DNA from: Chloroflexaceae bacterium
GTDB lineage: Bacteria > Chloroflexota > Chloroflexia > Chloroflexales > Chloroflexaceae
NCBI GenBank assembly: GCA_028282325.1
Contig: JANQID010000083.1
Span: 1-64,000, forward strand
Length of the DNA: 64,000 nucleotides
Direction of reading: 5' to 3'
This document shows, piece after piece, positions 1 to 10,282 of the stretch. The translations under genes and the position numbers were made by a program. Positions within the stretch are counted from its first letter, which is position 1. Every line of letters begins with the position of its first letter. The notes beneath the pieces were generated by a model. That model saw only the letters and a list, made by a program, of their open reading frames with translations, ran no database searches and was not told the DNA's origin.

Positions 1-168
1 CTCTTCGGGCGCGTTGTCAATCTGGTCGTAGGCCAGGAAGCTGGCGGCGCCGCGCAGGGCGAGCACTTTGGTGATCGCCGCGGTCAGCGTGGTCTTGCCG
101 TGGTCCACGTGACCGATGGTGCCGACATTCAGATGGGGCTTCGTGCGCTCGAACTTCTGCTTCGCCAT
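1..168 (-). CDS. tuf: elongation factor Tu (5' part only)
   Basis: N-terminal 56 residues of EF-Tu, the GTPase that carries aminoacyl-tRNA to the ribosome in the cytosol. The protein begins [20 protein letters not shown] and continues [18 protein letters not shown], which contains the G1 P-loop GHVDHGKT. The ATG is at 166-168, with a GAGGA ribosome site about ten bases upstream. The gene runs off the left edge, so the switch regions and domains 2-3 are not seen. It lies last in the str operon order on the minus strand, but is separated from fusA by a methyltransferase gene and a hairpin. Confidence 0.97.
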   Translation of the reverse strand, partial: MAKQKFERTKPHLNVGTIGHVDHGKTTLTAAITKVLALRGAASFLAYDQIDNAPEE

Positions 169-222
169 AATGTTGTCATTCCTCGCTTACAAAGAAAACA
201 AACATAAAGATAATGCAGTGAA

Positions 223-264
223 GGTGCGTTTACAGGTTGGATCCGCCATACCCGTGAACGCACC
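223..264 (-). terminator. hairpin between the methyltransferase gene and tuf
   Basis: Arms 223-237 and 250-264 pair over 15 positions with a 12-base loop. In minus-strand RNA there are 13 Watson-Crick pairs, one G-U and one mismatch. The plus-strand RNA would have an A-C clash in place of the G-U, so the structure fits minus-strand transcription. No strong U run follows, so it may be an attenuator or processing site before tuf rather than a full terminator. Confidence 0.5.
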
Positions 265-287
265 ATCACGTTCGTTCTATTGCCTGA

Positions 288-1214
288 CTAGACTTGAGAC
301 CAGCGTGCATACAGTGCGGTTGGTAACGGATGTGCGCGATATGCATCAACGATGACCAATTCACCAGCCGCTACATTTCCCTGAAACTCTTTCATCGCTG
401 AAGACAAAACATTGTGCAAAGACAACGCTGAGAGATTGGTGGCATATGCATTCACCAAAACGCCAACAGGATGATTACTCAAAAGCCGAATAACCAGATC
501 GAGCAATTCTGGCAGCGCTTCGTGAAGACGCCAGATTTCACCCTTCGGACCTCGCCCGAAAATCGGCGGATCCATAATGATCATATCGTACTTGTTACCG
601 CGGCGAATTTCACGCTTCACGAACTTCAATACGTCATCGACGATCCATCGTATCGGATGTTCGTGCAAGTGCGAAATGGACTGATTCTCTTGCGCCCAAC
701 GCACCGCCGGTCGCGATGCATCGATATGACACACATAGGCGCCAAGACGGGCTGCAAAGAGGCTCGTTAAGCCGGTATAACCAAACAACGCCAACACACG
801 CGGTTGTTGTTTGCACAAAGCCAACTGACGACGCATCCACATCCAATGAGCACTATGCTCAGGAAAGATTCCAGTGTGGCGAAACGCCGTCAACCGAACC
901 CAGAACGCTAAATTTTCATAGTGCAGAACCCATTGCTCTGGAAGTGATCGATATTGATGCCACTCGCCCGAACCTTCATCGCCGCGTGTACGGCGAAATA
1001 CAGCATCAACATTGTCCCAATCACTAGCAGGCAAAGCTGGCGACCAGATCGCCTGGGTTTCCGGTCGTATCAGACGGTACGAACCAAAGCGCTCTAGCTT
1101 CTGACCATTCCCAGAATCGATCAGTTCGTAATCATCCCAGAACGGCGCAACTAATAACTCTAGTTTTGGCAGCGGCAATGGAAACTGAGCTTGATTACCT
1201 GAATTCGCCGCCAC
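288..1214 (-). CDS. class I SAM-dependent methyltransferase (RlmI/RlmK-like)
   Basis: A 308-residue cytosolic methyltransferase of the RlmI/RlmK-like group (COG1092-type). The SAM-binding motif I is seen as VLALFGYTGLTSLFAARLGA (about residues 140-160), followed by an acidic residue in CHIDAS. Motif IV is MDPPIFGRGPKGE at about 215, a DPP motif typical of rRNA base methyltransferases. The N-terminal 90 residues replace the PUA domain of RlmI and match no domain I know. The start is GTG at 1212-1214, 18 bases after the fusA stop, so the gene is probably cotranscribed with fusA. Substrate unknown; rRNA is the likeliest guess. Confidence 0.8.
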   Translation of the reverse strand: MAANSGNQAQFPLPLPKLELLVAPFWDDYELIDSGNGQKLERFGSYRLIRPETQAIWSPALPASDWDNVDAVFRRTRGDEGSGEWHQYRSLPEQWVLHYENLAFWVRLTAFRHTGIFPEHSAHWMWMRRQLALCKQQPRVLALFGYTGLTSLFAARLGAYVCHIDASRPAVRWAQENQSISHLHEHPIRWIVDDVLKFVKREIRRGNKYDMIIMDPPIFGRGPKGEIWRLHEALPELLDLVIRLLSNHPVGVLVNAYATNLSALSLHNVLSSAMKEFQGNVAAGELVIVDAYRAHPLPTALYARWSQV

Positions 1215-1232
1215 AGCATCCTGCTCACCAAA

Positions 1233-3326
1233 TTACGATCCGCGTTTAGCGATAATCTCCTGCGCCAGAGCATCGGGCAATGGTTCGTAGCTGTTAAACT
1301 CCATTGACGAAGAAGCGCGGCCCTGAGTCGCCGAACGCAGATCGGTCGTATACCCGAACATCGTCGCGAGCGGAACATACGAACGCACCACCTGAGCGTT
1401 ACCGCGAGCTTCTATGCCTTCGACCCGACCACGTCGCGAGTTCAAGTCGCCAAGGACAGCCCCCAGAAAATCCTCAGGCGTGACCGTCTCGACCTTCATA
1501 ATTGGCTCAAGCAATTGTGGGCGTCCCTTGCGCACGCCATCTTTGAGCGACATCGAGCCGGCTATTTTGAACGCCATTTCAGAGGAGTCAACCTCGTGAA
1601 AGGAGCCGTCATATAGCGTCGCCTTCATATCCACAACTGGGAAGCCCGCCATCACGCCCGATTGCATAGCATCTTTGACGCCCTGCTCAACCGCCGGAAT
1701 ATATTCTTTGGGAACAACACCACCAACAATGGAGTTCACAAACTCGAAGCCTTTTCCAGGATCCTGCGGCTCGAACTTAATCTTGACATGCGCAAATTGA
1801 CCCTTACCGCCAGTCTGACGTACAAAACGCGTTTCAATATCCGATAGCTGAGTAATTTTCTCGCGATAGGATACTTGGGGCTTGCCCTGGTTTGCATCAA
1901 CCTTGTATTCACGGCGCAACCGGTCGGTAATCACCTCCAGATGTAACTCGCCCATACCCTTGATGATGGTCTGGCCAGTCTCCGAGTCTGTATACACTCG
2001 AAACGTCGGGTCTTCCTCGCTCAACCGAGCCAGCGCTACCGCCATCTTATCCTGATCCGCTTTAGTTTTTGGCTCAATTGCTAATTCAACGACCGGCTCT
2101 GGAAAGCGGATGGTTTCGAGAACAACAGGCTGATCAAGATCACAGATCGTATCACCGGTAAAACTCTGCTTCGGACCAACCATCGCTGCGATATCGCCAG
2201 CATATACCTCTTTAATTTCTTCACGATGGTTGGCATGCATTTGCAGCAAACGACCAATGCGCTCGCGCTGGTTGCGTGTGGTGTTCAAGACGTACGAGCC
2301 AGCCTCAACCTTACCGGAATATACGCGGAAGTAGGCCAGCTTGCCGACATACGGATCGCCAACGATTTTGAACACCAAAGCCGCAAACGGCTCGCCATCG
2401 CTTGCCTGGCGCGCAATAAATTCCACGCCTTCGGATTCCGTATCCTGACCTGGCAAGACCCCCTGCACAGCCGGACGATCAAGCGGGGACGGCAGATAAT
2501 CAACCACCGCATCTAGAACTTTTTGAATACCTTTATTCTTGAGCGCGGCGCCACATAGAACCGGAACAAGTTTGCCCTCAATTGTCGCCTTGCGCAAACC
2601 GCGTTTCAATTCCTCAACACTCAACTCTTCACCTTCAAGGTAAAGCAACATCAACTCGTCGTCGGTTTCCGCAATCGCTTCAATCAATTCCTGGCGCGCC
2701 ACCGACGCCGCATCAGCCATATTCTCAGGAACATCAACAAGCTGTCGTTCACGACCAAGATCATCGAGCCAGACTGCTGCATTAAACTCGATTAGATCCA
2801 CGACACCCTGAAACGTATCTTCGGAACCGATCGGCAACTGTATCACTGCCGATTTTGCGCCCAATCGATCCTTGATCATATCGATAGTACGCGTAAAATT
2901 CGCGCCAACCCGATCCATTTTGTTAATAAAACAGATACGCGGCACATGGTATTTATCCGCCTGGCGCCACACAGTTTCTGACTGCGGCTCAACCCCGGCC
3001 ACGGCGTCAAACACTACTACCCCACCGTCAAGGACGCGCAATGAACGCTCAACCTCAACGGTAAAGTCAACGTGACCGGGTGTATCAATAATATTAATGC
3101 GATGATCATTCCAGGACGCCGTCGTTGCAGCAGCAGTAATAGTAATGCCGCGCTCCTGCTCCTGAGGCATCCAATCCATCACCGCCGTTCCTTCATGGAC
3201 TTCGCCAATTTTGTAGGTGCGCCCAGTGTAGAACAGAATACGTTCGGTAGTCGTGGTCTTGCCTGCGTCAATATGGGCGATGATACCGATATTACGAATT
3301 CGCTCAACCTCTATCTGGCGTGGCAT
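1233..3326 (-). CDS. fusA: elongation factor G
   Basis: EF-G, the ribosomal translocase GTPase, 697 residues, full length for the family. The G motifs are all present: [11 protein letters not shown] (G1), RGITI (G2), DTPGH (G3), NKMD (G4) and GAALKNKG in the G5 region. Domains II-V follow, including the domain IV segment VSYREKITQ and the domain V segment EPIMKVEVTP-like [17 protein letters not shown]. The start is ATG at 3324-3326. It follows rpsG after 127 bases in the classical str operon order. Confidence 0.98.
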   Translation of the reverse strand: MPRQIEVERIRNIGIIAHIDAGKTTTTERILFYTGRTYKIGEVHEGTAVMDWMPQEQERGITITAAATTASWNDHRINIIDTPGHVDFTVEVERSLRVLDGGVVVFDAVAGVEPQSETVWRQADKYHVPRICFINKMDRVGANFTRTIDMIKDRLGAKSAVIQLPIGSEDTFQGVVDLIEFNAAVWLDDLGRERQLVDVPENMADAASVARQELIEAIAETDDELMLLYLEGEELSVEELKRGLRKATIEGKLVPVLCGAALKNKGIQKVLDAVVDYLPSPLDRPAVQGVLPGQDTESEGVEFIARQASDGEPFAALVFKIVGDPYVGKLAYFRVYSGKVEAGSYVLNTTRNQRERIGRLLQMHANHREEIKEVYAGDIAAMVGPKQSFTGDTICDLDQPVVLETIRFPEPVVELAIEPKTKADQDKMAVALARLSEEDPTFRVYTDSETGQTIIKGMGELHLEVITDRLRREYKVDANQGKPQVSYREKITQLSDIETRFVRQTGGKGQFAHVKIKFEPQDPGKGFEFVNSIVGGVVPKEYIPAVEQGVKDAMQSGVMAGFPVVDMKATLYDGSFHEVDSSEMAFKIAGSMSLKDGVRKGRPQLLEPIMKVETVTPEDFLGAVLGDLNSRRGRVEGIEARGNAQVVRSYVPLATMFGYTTDLRSATQGRASSSMEFNSYEPLPDALAQEIIAKRGS

Positions 3327-3453
3327 AGCAACAACCTGCTCCCTATTCTAGGCATCGCAAACCGCAAACAACCATCTCCTCCCCGCAGGTCGCCACTGAC
3401 CAATCACGGGCATTCCCGATAAAACGGACAAACACACCCGCACCCAGGAGATC

Positions 3454-3927
3454 CTAAAGACGACCATAATGAGCGAAAGCGCGATTGGCTTCGGCCATTT
3501 TATGAACATCCTCTTTACGCTTGATCGTATTACCTGTATTGTTGTAGGCATCGATCAATTCCAAACCCAGGCGCTCGTACATAGGCTTGCCGGATCGATT
3601 ACGAGCCGACAACAACAGCCAGCGCATCGCCAAAGACAAGCGCCGATCGCTTTTCACCTCAACCGGCACTTGATACGTTGCACCTCCGACACGCTTTGGC
3701 TTCACTTCAATCGAAGGACTGGCATTTCGCAGGGCTTGCTCGAACACCTCTATCGGCGTTCGCTTCAACCGATCGGCGGCCATCTCCATTGCTTGGTATA
3801 CAATCCGCTCAGCAACGCTCTTTTTGCCGCGCTTCATCACTTTATTGATAAAACGCTGAACCGTTACACTATCGTGCCGCGGATCCGCCCCGATCTGGCG
3901 TTTAGCTACAGTTTTTCGACGTGGCAT
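3454..3927 (-). CDS. rpsG: 30S ribosomal protein S7
   Basis: S7, 157 residues, nucleates assembly of the 30S head by binding the 3' major domain of 16S rRNA. It begins MPRRKTVAKRQIGADPRHDS and contains the family segments VQRFINKVMKRGKKSVAERI and GGATYQVPVEV, ending AHYGRL. An upstream in-frame extension of 47 codons is open but is not S7-like, and 157 residues is the normal bacterial length, so the ATG at 3925-3927 is the start. It lies 55 bases after rpsL. Confidence 0.98.
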   Translation of the reverse strand: MPRRKTVAKRQIGADPRHDSVTVQRFINKVMKRGKKSVAERIVYQAMEMAADRLKRTPIEVFEQALRNASPSIEVKPKRVGGATYQVPVEVKSDRRLSLAMRWLLLSARNRSGKPMYERLGLELIDAYNNTGNTIKRKEDVHKMAEANRAFAHYGRL

Positions 3928-3982
3928 ATCTACCCTTAAATTACAGCACGTAACATAGTAGACGTGGCAAACAACACTATAC

Positions 3983-4414
3983 TTAACGTTTACCAGGCGC
4001 TGAGCCGCCGCGCTTGGCGCCATACTTCGAACGCCCTTGCTTGCGATTGGAAACGCCTTGCGTATCAAGCGTCCCGCGCACGATGTGATAACGCACCCCC
4101 GGCAAATCCTTTACGCGCCCGCCGCGAATCAACACAACTGAGTGCTCTTGCAAGTTGTGACCTTCACCAGGTATATAGGCAGTCACCTCAACCTGATTTG
4201 ACAAACGAACGCGCGCAACTTTGCGCAACGCCGAATTCGGCTTTTTCGGCGTCACCGTATAGACTTTCGTGCATACGCCACGTTTCTGCGGCGATCCTTT
4301 GCCACGCGTCAACTTACCTTTGAGAGAATTATACGTAAACCGCAACGCAGGAGCTTTTGTCTTCTTTATGACTGGCCGGCGCGGTTTACGAACCAGTTGA
4401 TTGATAGTTGGCAT
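3983..4414 (-). CDS. rpsL: 30S ribosomal protein S12
   Basis: S12, 143 residues, forms part of the decoding centre. It begins [13 protein letters not shown] and carries the conserved [13 protein letters not shown] loop and the [13 protein letters not shown] segment. The lysines corresponding to E. coli K42 and K87, where streptomycin-resistance changes usually fall, are unaltered. It is slightly longer than E. coli S12 because of the tail ending GSAPGKR. First gene of the str operon, with about 155 bases of leader behind the promoter at 4578-4606. Confidence 0.98.
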   Translation of the reverse strand: MPTINQLVRKPRRPVIKKTKAPALRFTYNSLKGKLTRGKGSPQKRGVCTKVYTVTPKKPNSALRKVARVRLSNQVEVTAYIPGEGHNLQEHSVVLIRGGRVKDLPGVRYHIVRGTLDTQGVSNRKQGRSKYGAKRGGSAPGKR

Positions 4415-4577
4415 GCTTCAGTTTGCCTTCATCAAGGTATCACAGATACGAAGTTTCTTCGACACAAAAACATAACATAAAGCCCTATTCTGGTCACAGT
4501 CTAAATCTGCGCCTTAGATCGGGCTTGCAGTAAACAATATTAAAGGCAGTGCATCTAAATGCGCACAACGATATGGG

Positions 4578-4606
4578 AGTATATCATGTGCGCTATGCAT
4601 TGTCAA
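4578..4606 (-). promoter_or_regulatory. sigma-70-type promoter of the str operon
   Basis: On the minus strand TTGACA (4601-4606) and TATACT (4578-4583) are separated by exactly 17 bases. This is a full-consensus -35 and a five-of-six -10. It points at rpsL (start 4414), giving an expected transcript start near 4571 and a leader of about 155 nucleotides. It is the best promoter match seen in the window, as expected for a ribosomal operon. Confidence 0.8.
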
Positions 4607-4662
4607 ATGAGATTGGTATTATTTATCTGGCGTTTTGTATGCCTTATCGATGTGAAGCGCGC

Positions 4663-5625
4663 TCAACCGGCATTAGAAATCCGCAACACTTCTTCACAGG
4701 TGCGCAGAGCGGCGATCCGCGCCCAACCCAACGATGCGTTGGCGCCAATCGCCAGAATCAGCAAGAGATTATCCATATGGGCCATTAAAATGCTTTGATC
4801 CTCGCCTTCATAGATCGCCAGATGGCCAGGACGTTTCTGGCCCAGACTACGACTGATCTCGGTCATTGCAAGGGAACTGCCAGCCGCTAGCGACGCAACA
4901 AGCGAGACATTGATATCACGACGACGACTCCAGTGCGTTAACACGATGCCGCTCATATCGGCCAGCACGGCGCACTGTACATCGGGTTCCAATGCCAACT
5001 CTTTCAAAGCCCCGCGCATTGAATCGATTTGATCTTCTGTATAGTGACGACCCGTGGATCCGCGCCTCCCGGCAGTAATGCGCATTGCCATCGGCGCTTG
5101 GCGCACAGGCTCCGTATGACGTTTTTGGATTCGAGATAGCCGCTGATGGAGCGAACCAGATTGATGCGGTTGCTGGTCAGTCATCAACGTTCCCACGCCT
5201 CCCGATGGCGTCGGCGGGGCAGATTGCGTCGCCGTTTGCTCTGTTTTAGGCAAGAGGTTAGCCGGCTCCAGCAACAGATCGACCGCGAGCCGAATTTGAT
5301 CAGGGGAAAGCGGTTTTTCAAGCAAACAATCGATCTTTAGATCGGATGCCCGCTTCGGTGTCAGATCTTCAGGATGAATAGTAAAGACAATCACCGACGT
5401 CTCAGGGTCGAGATCATGGACATGCTTCACCAGTTCAAGGCCATTCATACCGGGCATACGGATGTCGGTGAAGAGAAGATTAATAGGTTGACGCGAAATA
5501 TACAGCAACGCCGCCTCACCGGAGGAGGCCTCATGGACGACATACGACGACTCATCAGAAAGCGCAAATGTGACAATACGGCGAATGTCGGGATCATCGT
5601 CAACAATCAAAATCCGCTTGGACAT
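4663..5625 (-). CDS. response regulator fused to a Roadblock/LC7 domain
   Basis: About 320 residues. Residues 1-125 are a receiver domain: acidic pocket DDDPD near residues 9-13, phosphoacceptor Asp54 in LFTDIRMPGMNG, and a Lys in LEKPLSP. A Pro/Gln/Thr-rich linker (about 125-200) leads to a C-terminal Roadblock/LC7 domain (about 205-315) containing ALEPDVQCAVLADMSGIVLT and ILAIGANASLGWARI. MglB-type Roadblock proteins control small Ras-like GTPases, so phosphorylation may be coupled to a GTPase; no GTPase or histidine kinase gene is adjacent. Start at MSKRILIV (ATG 5623-5625) after GAGAGGGCAGAG, in preference to an ATG 13 codons upstream. Confidence 0.85.
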   Translation of the reverse strand: MSKRILIVDDDPDIRRIVTFALSDESSYVVHEASSGEAALLYISRQPINLLFTDIRMPGMNGLELVKHVHDLDPETSVIVFTIHPEDLTPKRASDLKIDCLLEKPLSPDQIRLAVDLLLEPANLLPKTEQTATQSAPPTPSGGVGTLMTDQQPHQSGSLHQRLSRIQKRHTEPVRQAPMAMRITAGRRGSTGRHYTEDQIDSMRGALKELALEPDVQCAVLADMSGIVLTHWSRRRDINVSLVASLAAGSSLAMTEISRSLGQKRPGHLAIYEGEDQSILMAHMDNLLLILAIGANASLGWARIAALRTCEEVLRISNAG

Positions 5626-5755
5626 GACTCTGCCCTCTCGTTTTGCGGTGTCAGCAATCAGCAAGTGCTGGTATCATAGCTAGTCTCTGTGTGACAACAG
5701 CCCACCAACTATAAACGCACATCAACTACATTTTGTAGCATTCTCCAGAATGCAA

Positions 5756-7528
5756 TTACGAGCGCAGCGTAATATGCAATTCTTTTAACTGGCGCTCATC
5801 AACCGCCGATGGAGCATTGGTCATCAGGTCAATCGCTTGCTGGGTTTTCGGAAAAGCCATAACTTCCCGAATCGTGAGCTCATCCGCCAGCAGCATAACG
5901 AGGCGATCGATGCCAGGGGCAATGCCGCCATGCGGCGGCGCTCCATACTCGAAAGCTTCGAGCATATGACCAAACTGCGCTTGCGCCGTTTCCTGGCTAA
6001 TGCCCAACAAATCAAACATTCGCTGTTGAATATCGCGCCGATGGATCCTGACACTCCCTCCGCCCGCTTCGTATCCGTTCAGCACAATGTCATACGCTTT
6101 AGCGCGCACCTTACCCGGATCGCTCTCCAACAGCGCGAGATCAACATCCTGAGGAGCGGTGAACGGATGATGGACGGCATACCAGCGGTGTTCATCTGCA
6201 TCCCATTCCACCAGCGGGAAATCAACAATCCAGACAAACGCTAGAGTATCCGGCGGTATCAAATCAAGTCGCTCGGCAAATTCACGTCGCATGCGATCGA
6301 GCGTCGCCGCCACGACATTTGGCATATCGGCAATATACAGAAGCAAATCGCCTGGTTGTCCGCCCAGACGCTCGATAAGCCCTTGCATCTCCTCATTGCT
6401 GACAAAACGGCCAAACGATGAGCGTACATCCTCACCCGCAGCATCAGGCAGCGCCGCCCAGGCTAACCCCTTCGCGCCGTTTGCACGAGCCAGCTCCGTA
6501 AGTTCGTCAAGCTGCTTACGGCTGTAAGAGCCGCAGCCCGGCGCCCGGATGCCTTTGACCTGACCGCCGCGCTCAACAGCGCCGCGAAATACGTTGAATT
6601 CCGTATTGGCAACGATATCCGAGACATCAACCAACTCAAGACCATAGCGAAGATCCGGCTTGTCAGTGCCATAGCGACTCAGAGCTTCAGCATAGGTCAG
6701 GCGAGGAAATGGCGTCTGAAGTATGCGTTTATCAGGGGTCACTTCATGCACTAGGGAAATAAATAATCGCTCAGTTAACTGCAATACATCTTCCTGCTCA
6801 ACGAAACTCATCTCCACGTCAAGCTGAGTGAACTCTGGTTGACGATCAGCGCGTTGATCTTCATCGCGAAAACAGCGTGCAATCTGGAAGTATCTATCAA
6901 ATCCGGCCACCATAAGCAGCTGTTTGAGCTGCTGCGGACTCTGCGGAAGTGCGTAAAATCTGCCAGGGTGAATGCGACTTGGCACCAGATAGTCGCGGGC
7001 GCCTTCAGGGGTCGATTTGATCAGGATCGGCGTCTCAATCTCTATGAAATCCTCTTGATCAAGGAAATCACGAATAAATTTCACCACCCGATGGCGCAGA
7101 AGCATATTGCGCTGCATACGTTCGCGCCGCAGATCAAGGTAGCGATACTTCAGGCGCAGCGGCTCTTCTTCACCACCTTCTTTCGCGATATAGAGCGGCG
7201 TTGTACGCGCCGCATTGAGGATTGCGGCAGTATGTGCGTGAACCTCGATTTGGCCAGTAGCGATCTCTGGATTGATCGACTCTTCAGGGCGCACCACTAC
7301 CACACCTTGCACCTGTAGCACATACTCAGAACGCGATTCGTTGGCAAGTGCATGGGCCTCTGGGGTGCTGGTCGAGTCAAAAACCACCTGCGTTAAACCA
7401 AAACGATCACGCAAATCGATAAAAATCAATGGACCATGGTCACGACGACGGTGTACCCAACCCGCAAGAGTAACCTCTTGCCCAGCGTGCTCTGGGCGCA
7501 ATTCGCCGCAGGTATGCGAACGAAACAT
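5756..7528 (-). CDS. aspS: aspartyl-tRNA synthetase (probably non-discriminating)
   Basis: Class IIb synthetase, 590 residues, charges tRNA with aspartate. It has the N-terminal OB fold ([19 protein letters not shown]), class II motif 2 [18 protein letters not shown], the bacterial GAD insertion (about 285-420) and motif 3 [13 protein letters not shown]. Position 31 is His, in RRRDHG. In Pseudomonas the matching His31 marks enzymes that also charge tRNA-Asn, while E. coli has Leu30. So the organism may make Asn-tRNA through GatCAB; this is inference. Upstream of the response regulator gene on the same strand, with its own TATAAT at 7580-7585. Confidence 0.97.
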   Translation of the reverse strand: MFRSHTCGELRPEHAGQEVTLAGWVHRRRDHGPLIFIDLRDRFGLTQVVFDSTSTPEAHALANESRSEYVLQVQGVVVVRPEESINPEIATGQIEVHAHTAAILNAARTTPLYIAKEGGEEEPLRLKYRYLDLRRERMQRNMLLRHRVVKFIRDFLDQEDFIEIETPILIKSTPEGARDYLVPSRIHPGRFYALPQSPQQLKQLLMVAGFDRYFQIARCFRDEDQRADRQPEFTQLDVEMSFVEQEDVLQLTERLFISLVHEVTPDKRILQTPFPRLTYAEALSRYGTDKPDLRYGLELVDVSDIVANTEFNVFRGAVERGGQVKGIRAPGCGSYSRKQLDELTELARANGAKGLAWAALPDAAGEDVRSSFGRFVSNEEMQGLIERLGGQPGDLLLYIADMPNVVAATLDRMRREFAERLDLIPPDTLAFVWIVDFPLVEWDADEHRWYAVHHPFTAPQDVDLALLESDPGKVRAKAYDIVLNGYEAGGGSVRIHRRDIQQRMFDLLGISQETAQAQFGHMLEAFEYGAPPHGGIAPGIDRLVMLLADELTIREVMAFPKTQQAIDLMTNAPSAVDERQLKELHITLRS

Positions 7529-7579
7529 GACAACTCCTCAAGACGCTCTAGCGCTGAATAATCGGAATATTCCGCAAGC

Positions 7580-7622
7580 ATTATAGCATGGCGTACAGAT
7601 AGACAGCATTATGCGCTATAAT
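7580..7622. promoter_or_regulatory. divergent -10 elements for aspS and the glycosyltransferase
   Basis: The 102-base divergent gap holds a TATAAT on the minus strand (7580-7585), which suits aspS with a leader of about 45 bases, and a TATAAT on the plus strand (7617-7622). The plus-strand box ends only 8 bases before the ATG at 7631, and there is no Shine-Dalgarno sequence. That gene would therefore be transcribed as a leaderless mRNA. The -35 regions are weak on both strands. Confidence 0.5.
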
Positions 7623-7630
7623 ATCGCCCG

Positions 7631-8458
7631 ATGAACCACAATCATCCAATAACCGGCGCTCAAACTCCTATTCCTAATGAAACCCCGTGTGCGAACACTC
7701 GCCATACCACGGGCATTTCGCAACGCGTAGAGATTCTGGGCGTGGCTATTGATGCCATCACTGAAGCGGAAGCGCTCGATCAGATCAAAGTATGGCTGCA
7801 AAAAGGCGGGCCACACCATATTGTTACCGTCAATCCGGAATTTGTGATGGAAGCGCGCCGTAATCCGAACTTCGGCGATGTCTTGCGCCGCGCCGATCTG
7901 GCTACTGCCGACGGGTTTGGGATTATTCTCGCCGCTCGATGGCAAGGAACTCCGCTACCGGGTCGCATCACCGGCGTCAACCTGACCCACCGTCTCGCTG
8001 AACTGGCGGCTGCATATGGATATCGTCTCTTTTTGCTTGGTGCGGCGCCCGGAATCGCAGAACGCGCCGCCGCAGTTCTCACCGAACGATATCCTGGCCT
8101 GATCATTGCCGGATGCCACGCCGGTTCGCCCAATCCGCGATATGAGCCATTTATTCGCCAGATCATCACCGCCGCTCAACCTGATATTCTCCTGGTTGCC
8201 TACGGTCATCCTGCACAAGATGTATGGATTGATCGAAACCAACCCTGGTTGCGCATTCCTGTGGCAATTGGCGTCGGCGGAACATTCGACTATATCTCCG
8301 GCTCCATCCCACGAGCGCCAACCTGGCTGCGTCGAGCAGGACTCGAATGGCTCTTTCGCGTTATATACCAACCTCGACGCTGGCGGCGCATATACACCGC
8401 AGTTTTACATTTTACCTGGACGATGTTGCGCGAAGGAAAACGAACCATACGCGACTAA
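7631..8458 (+). CDS. WecB/TagA/CpsF-family glycosyltransferase (GT26)
   Basis: A 275-residue glycosyltransferase that adds a sugar, typically N-acetylmannosamine(uronic acid), to a lipid-linked precursor at the inner membrane face. Family features are the NPEFVMEARRNP segment, ATADGFGIILA with the catalytic-site Asp, RITGVNLTHRLAELA, the Rossmann-like FLLGAAPGIAERAA, and VGGTFDYISGSIPRAPTWLR near the C-terminus. The exact sugar cannot be told. About 30 N-terminal residues precede the domain. Probably leaderless (see the promoter at 7580-7622). Confidence 0.88.
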   Translation: MNHNHPITGAQTPIPNETPCANTRHTTGISQRVEILGVAIDAITEAEALDQIKVWLQKGGPHHIVTVNPEFVMEARRNPNFGDVLRRADLATADGFGIILAARWQGTPLPGRITGVNLTHRLAELAAAYGYRLFLLGAAPGIAERAAAVLTERYPGLIIAGCHAGSPNPRYEPFIRQIITAAQPDILLVAYGHPAQDVWIDRNQPWLRIPVAIGVGGTFDYISGSIPRAPTWLRRAGLEWLFRVIYQPRRWRRIYTAVLHFTWTMLREGKRTIRD

Positions 8459-8584
8459 TAGGAACGATTGAGCATATCGATAACATGCAAACGGCACGAT
8501 GGCAAGATGGCATATGCTATGGATGTAGTACATTAAACCACCTGGAAAAAGTTCTATCGTTAGCCAGATCGTGCGTAGGAGCCG

Positions 8585-10141
8585 ATGATGACCAAAACGA
8601 CTGCCGAAAAAATTGACGAACTTCGTCGTCGCATTGAGCGTGCCAGCACCACTAACCCTGAAGCTGCGCAGAAACAGCACCAGCGCGGCAAACTAACAGC
8701 CCGTGAGCGTATCGAAGCCTTGCTTGATCCGGGTTCGTTCGTTGAATTGGATGCATTTGCGGTTCATCGCACCAATGCATTTGGTATGGACAAGCGTAAA
8801 CCACTCGGCGATGGCGTTATTGTCGGGCATGGCACGGTTGGCGGTCGGCCTATTTGCCTGTTTTCACAGGATTTTACCGTTTTCGGCGGCTCACTGGGCG
8901 AAGTTTTTGCGGAGAAGATTTGCAAGGTGATGGATCTGGCCATTCGTATGGGCGTCCCTTGCATCGGCATTAATGATAGCGGTGGCGCTCGTATCCAGGA
9001 GGGCGTGGTATCGCTGGGCGGTTATGCTGAAATCTTCTATCGTAACGTGATGAGCAGCGGCGTCATACCGCAGCTTTCGCTCATCGCCGGACCATGCGCC
9101 GGCGGCGCTGTCTATTCGCCCGCAATGACCGATTTCATCCTGATGGTCAAAGGCAGTAGCCAGATGTTTATCACCGGACCGGATGTTATCAAGACGGTGA
9201 CAGGCGAAGAAGTCGGCTTCGAGGAGCTTGGCGGCGCGATGGCGCACAATACCCGCAGCGGCGTTGCTCACCTCGCCGCAGATGATGAGCAAGAGGTATT
9301 TGAACAAACCCGCACGCTGCTCTCGTTCCTTCCATCGAACAATCTCGAAGACCCGCCGTATGTTCCGCCAATCGATGACCCGGAGCGGATGGACGAGAGC
9401 TTGCAAACGTTGATCCCCGACAACCCCCGGCGCGCCTATGATATGATTCAGGTTATCGAGGCCATCGTCGACGATGGTTTCTTTTTCGAGATCCAACCGT
9501 TCTGGGCGCGCAACATTGTCAATGGCTTCGCCCGACTCGATGGTTACGTGATCGGCATAGTCGCCAACCAACCCCTCCATCTTGCCGGCACGCTCGACAT
9601 CGATAGTTCGGTCAAGGCAGCGCGCTTCGTTCGTTTTTGCGACGCCTTTAATATCCCGATTGTTACGTTCGTTGACGTGCCCGGATTTATGCCCGGAACG
9701 CAACAGGAATACGGCGGAATTATTCGTCACGGAGCCAAACTCCTCTATGCCTATTGTGAAACGACTGTTCCGAAGCTCACGGTGATTACACGCAAAGCCT
9801 ATGGCGGCGCTTATGATGTTATGTCAAGTAAACACATTCGCGCCGATTTTAACTTTGCGTGGCCAACCGCTGAAATCGCCGTTATGGGCGTTGATGCCGC
9901 AGTCCGCATCATCTTCCGCCGTGAGATCGCCGAGGCGGAGGATCCAACCAAACGCACCGCCGAACTTGTCGAGGACTACCAAAACCGTTTCGCGAATCCG
10001 TATGTCGCAGCAGAACGGGGATACATCGATGCCGTTATCGAGCCACGCGAAACGCGTTATGCTCTGATTCGCGCATTGCGCCTGGCCCGTACCAAACGGC
10101 AGAGCCTTCCCGCGCGCAAACATGGGAATATCCCGCTCTAA
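8585..10141 (+). CDS. pccB: acyl-CoA carboxylase, carboxyltransferase (beta) subunit
   Basis: A 518-residue carboxyltransferase with two crotonase-like halves. It transfers CO2 from carboxybiotin to an acyl-CoA, most likely propionyl-CoA, giving methylmalonyl-CoA. The N half holds [17 protein letters not shown] and [14 protein letters not shown]; the C half holds [16 protein letters not shown] and [11 protein letters not shown]. Length and motifs fit PccB/MmdA. In Chloroflexus-type bacteria this enzyme serves the 3-hydroxypropionate cycle, but nothing else of that pathway is in view and no biotin-carboxylase subunit is adjacent. Start is one of two tandem ATGs (8585 or 8588) after GTAGGAG. 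A strong hairpin terminator follows. Confidence 0.93.
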   Translation: MMTKTTAEKIDELRRRIERASTTNPEAAQKQHQRGKLTARERIEALLDPGSFVELDAFAVHRTNAFGMDKRKPLGDGVIVGHGTVGGRPICLFSQDFTVFGGSLGEVFAEKICKVMDLAIRMGVPCIGINDSGGARIQEGVVSLGGYAEIFYRNVMSSGVIPQLSLIAGPCAGGAVYSPAMTDFILMVKGSSQMFITGPDVIKTVTGEEVGFEELGGAMAHNTRSGVAHLAADDEQEVFEQTRTLLSFLPSNNLEDPPYVPPIDDPERMDESLQTLIPDNPRRAYDMIQVIEAIVDDGFFFEIQPFWARNIVNGFARLDGYVIGIVANQPLHLAGTLDIDSSVKAARFVRFCDAFNIPIVTFVDVPGFMPGTQQEYGGIIRHGAKLLYAYCETTVPKLTVITRKAYGGAYDVMSSKHIRADFNFAWPTAEIAVMGVDAAVRIIFRREIAEAEDPTKRTAELVEDYQNRFANPYVAAERGYIDAVIEPRETRYALIRALRLARTKRQSLPARKHGNIPL

Positions 10142-10170
10142 TCCTGATCGTTAATTCAAGCAGACGCATA

Positions 10171-10214
10171 TCAGATCGGTGTTGCTTTGGGGTTCAAAAG
10201 CAACACCGATCTGA
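10171..10214 (+). terminator. terminator of the carboxyltransferase gene
   Basis: A perfect 18-base-pair inverted repeat (10171-10188 with 10197-10214) has an 8-base loop, 30 bases past the pccB stop. No long T run follows, only AATAAAATT. It is one of the strongest hairpins in the window. Confidence 0.75.
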
Positions 10215-10282
10215 ATAAAATTCGCGGCGACGATCCTGAAGAATCACAGGAGCCAGCTTAACAATTATGCCATTAGCAGCTA

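Noticed and set aside
9228-9730. Large antisense frames over the carboxyltransferase gene
   Set aside because: They are shadows of the GC-rich third-position pattern of a clear gene and show no domain.
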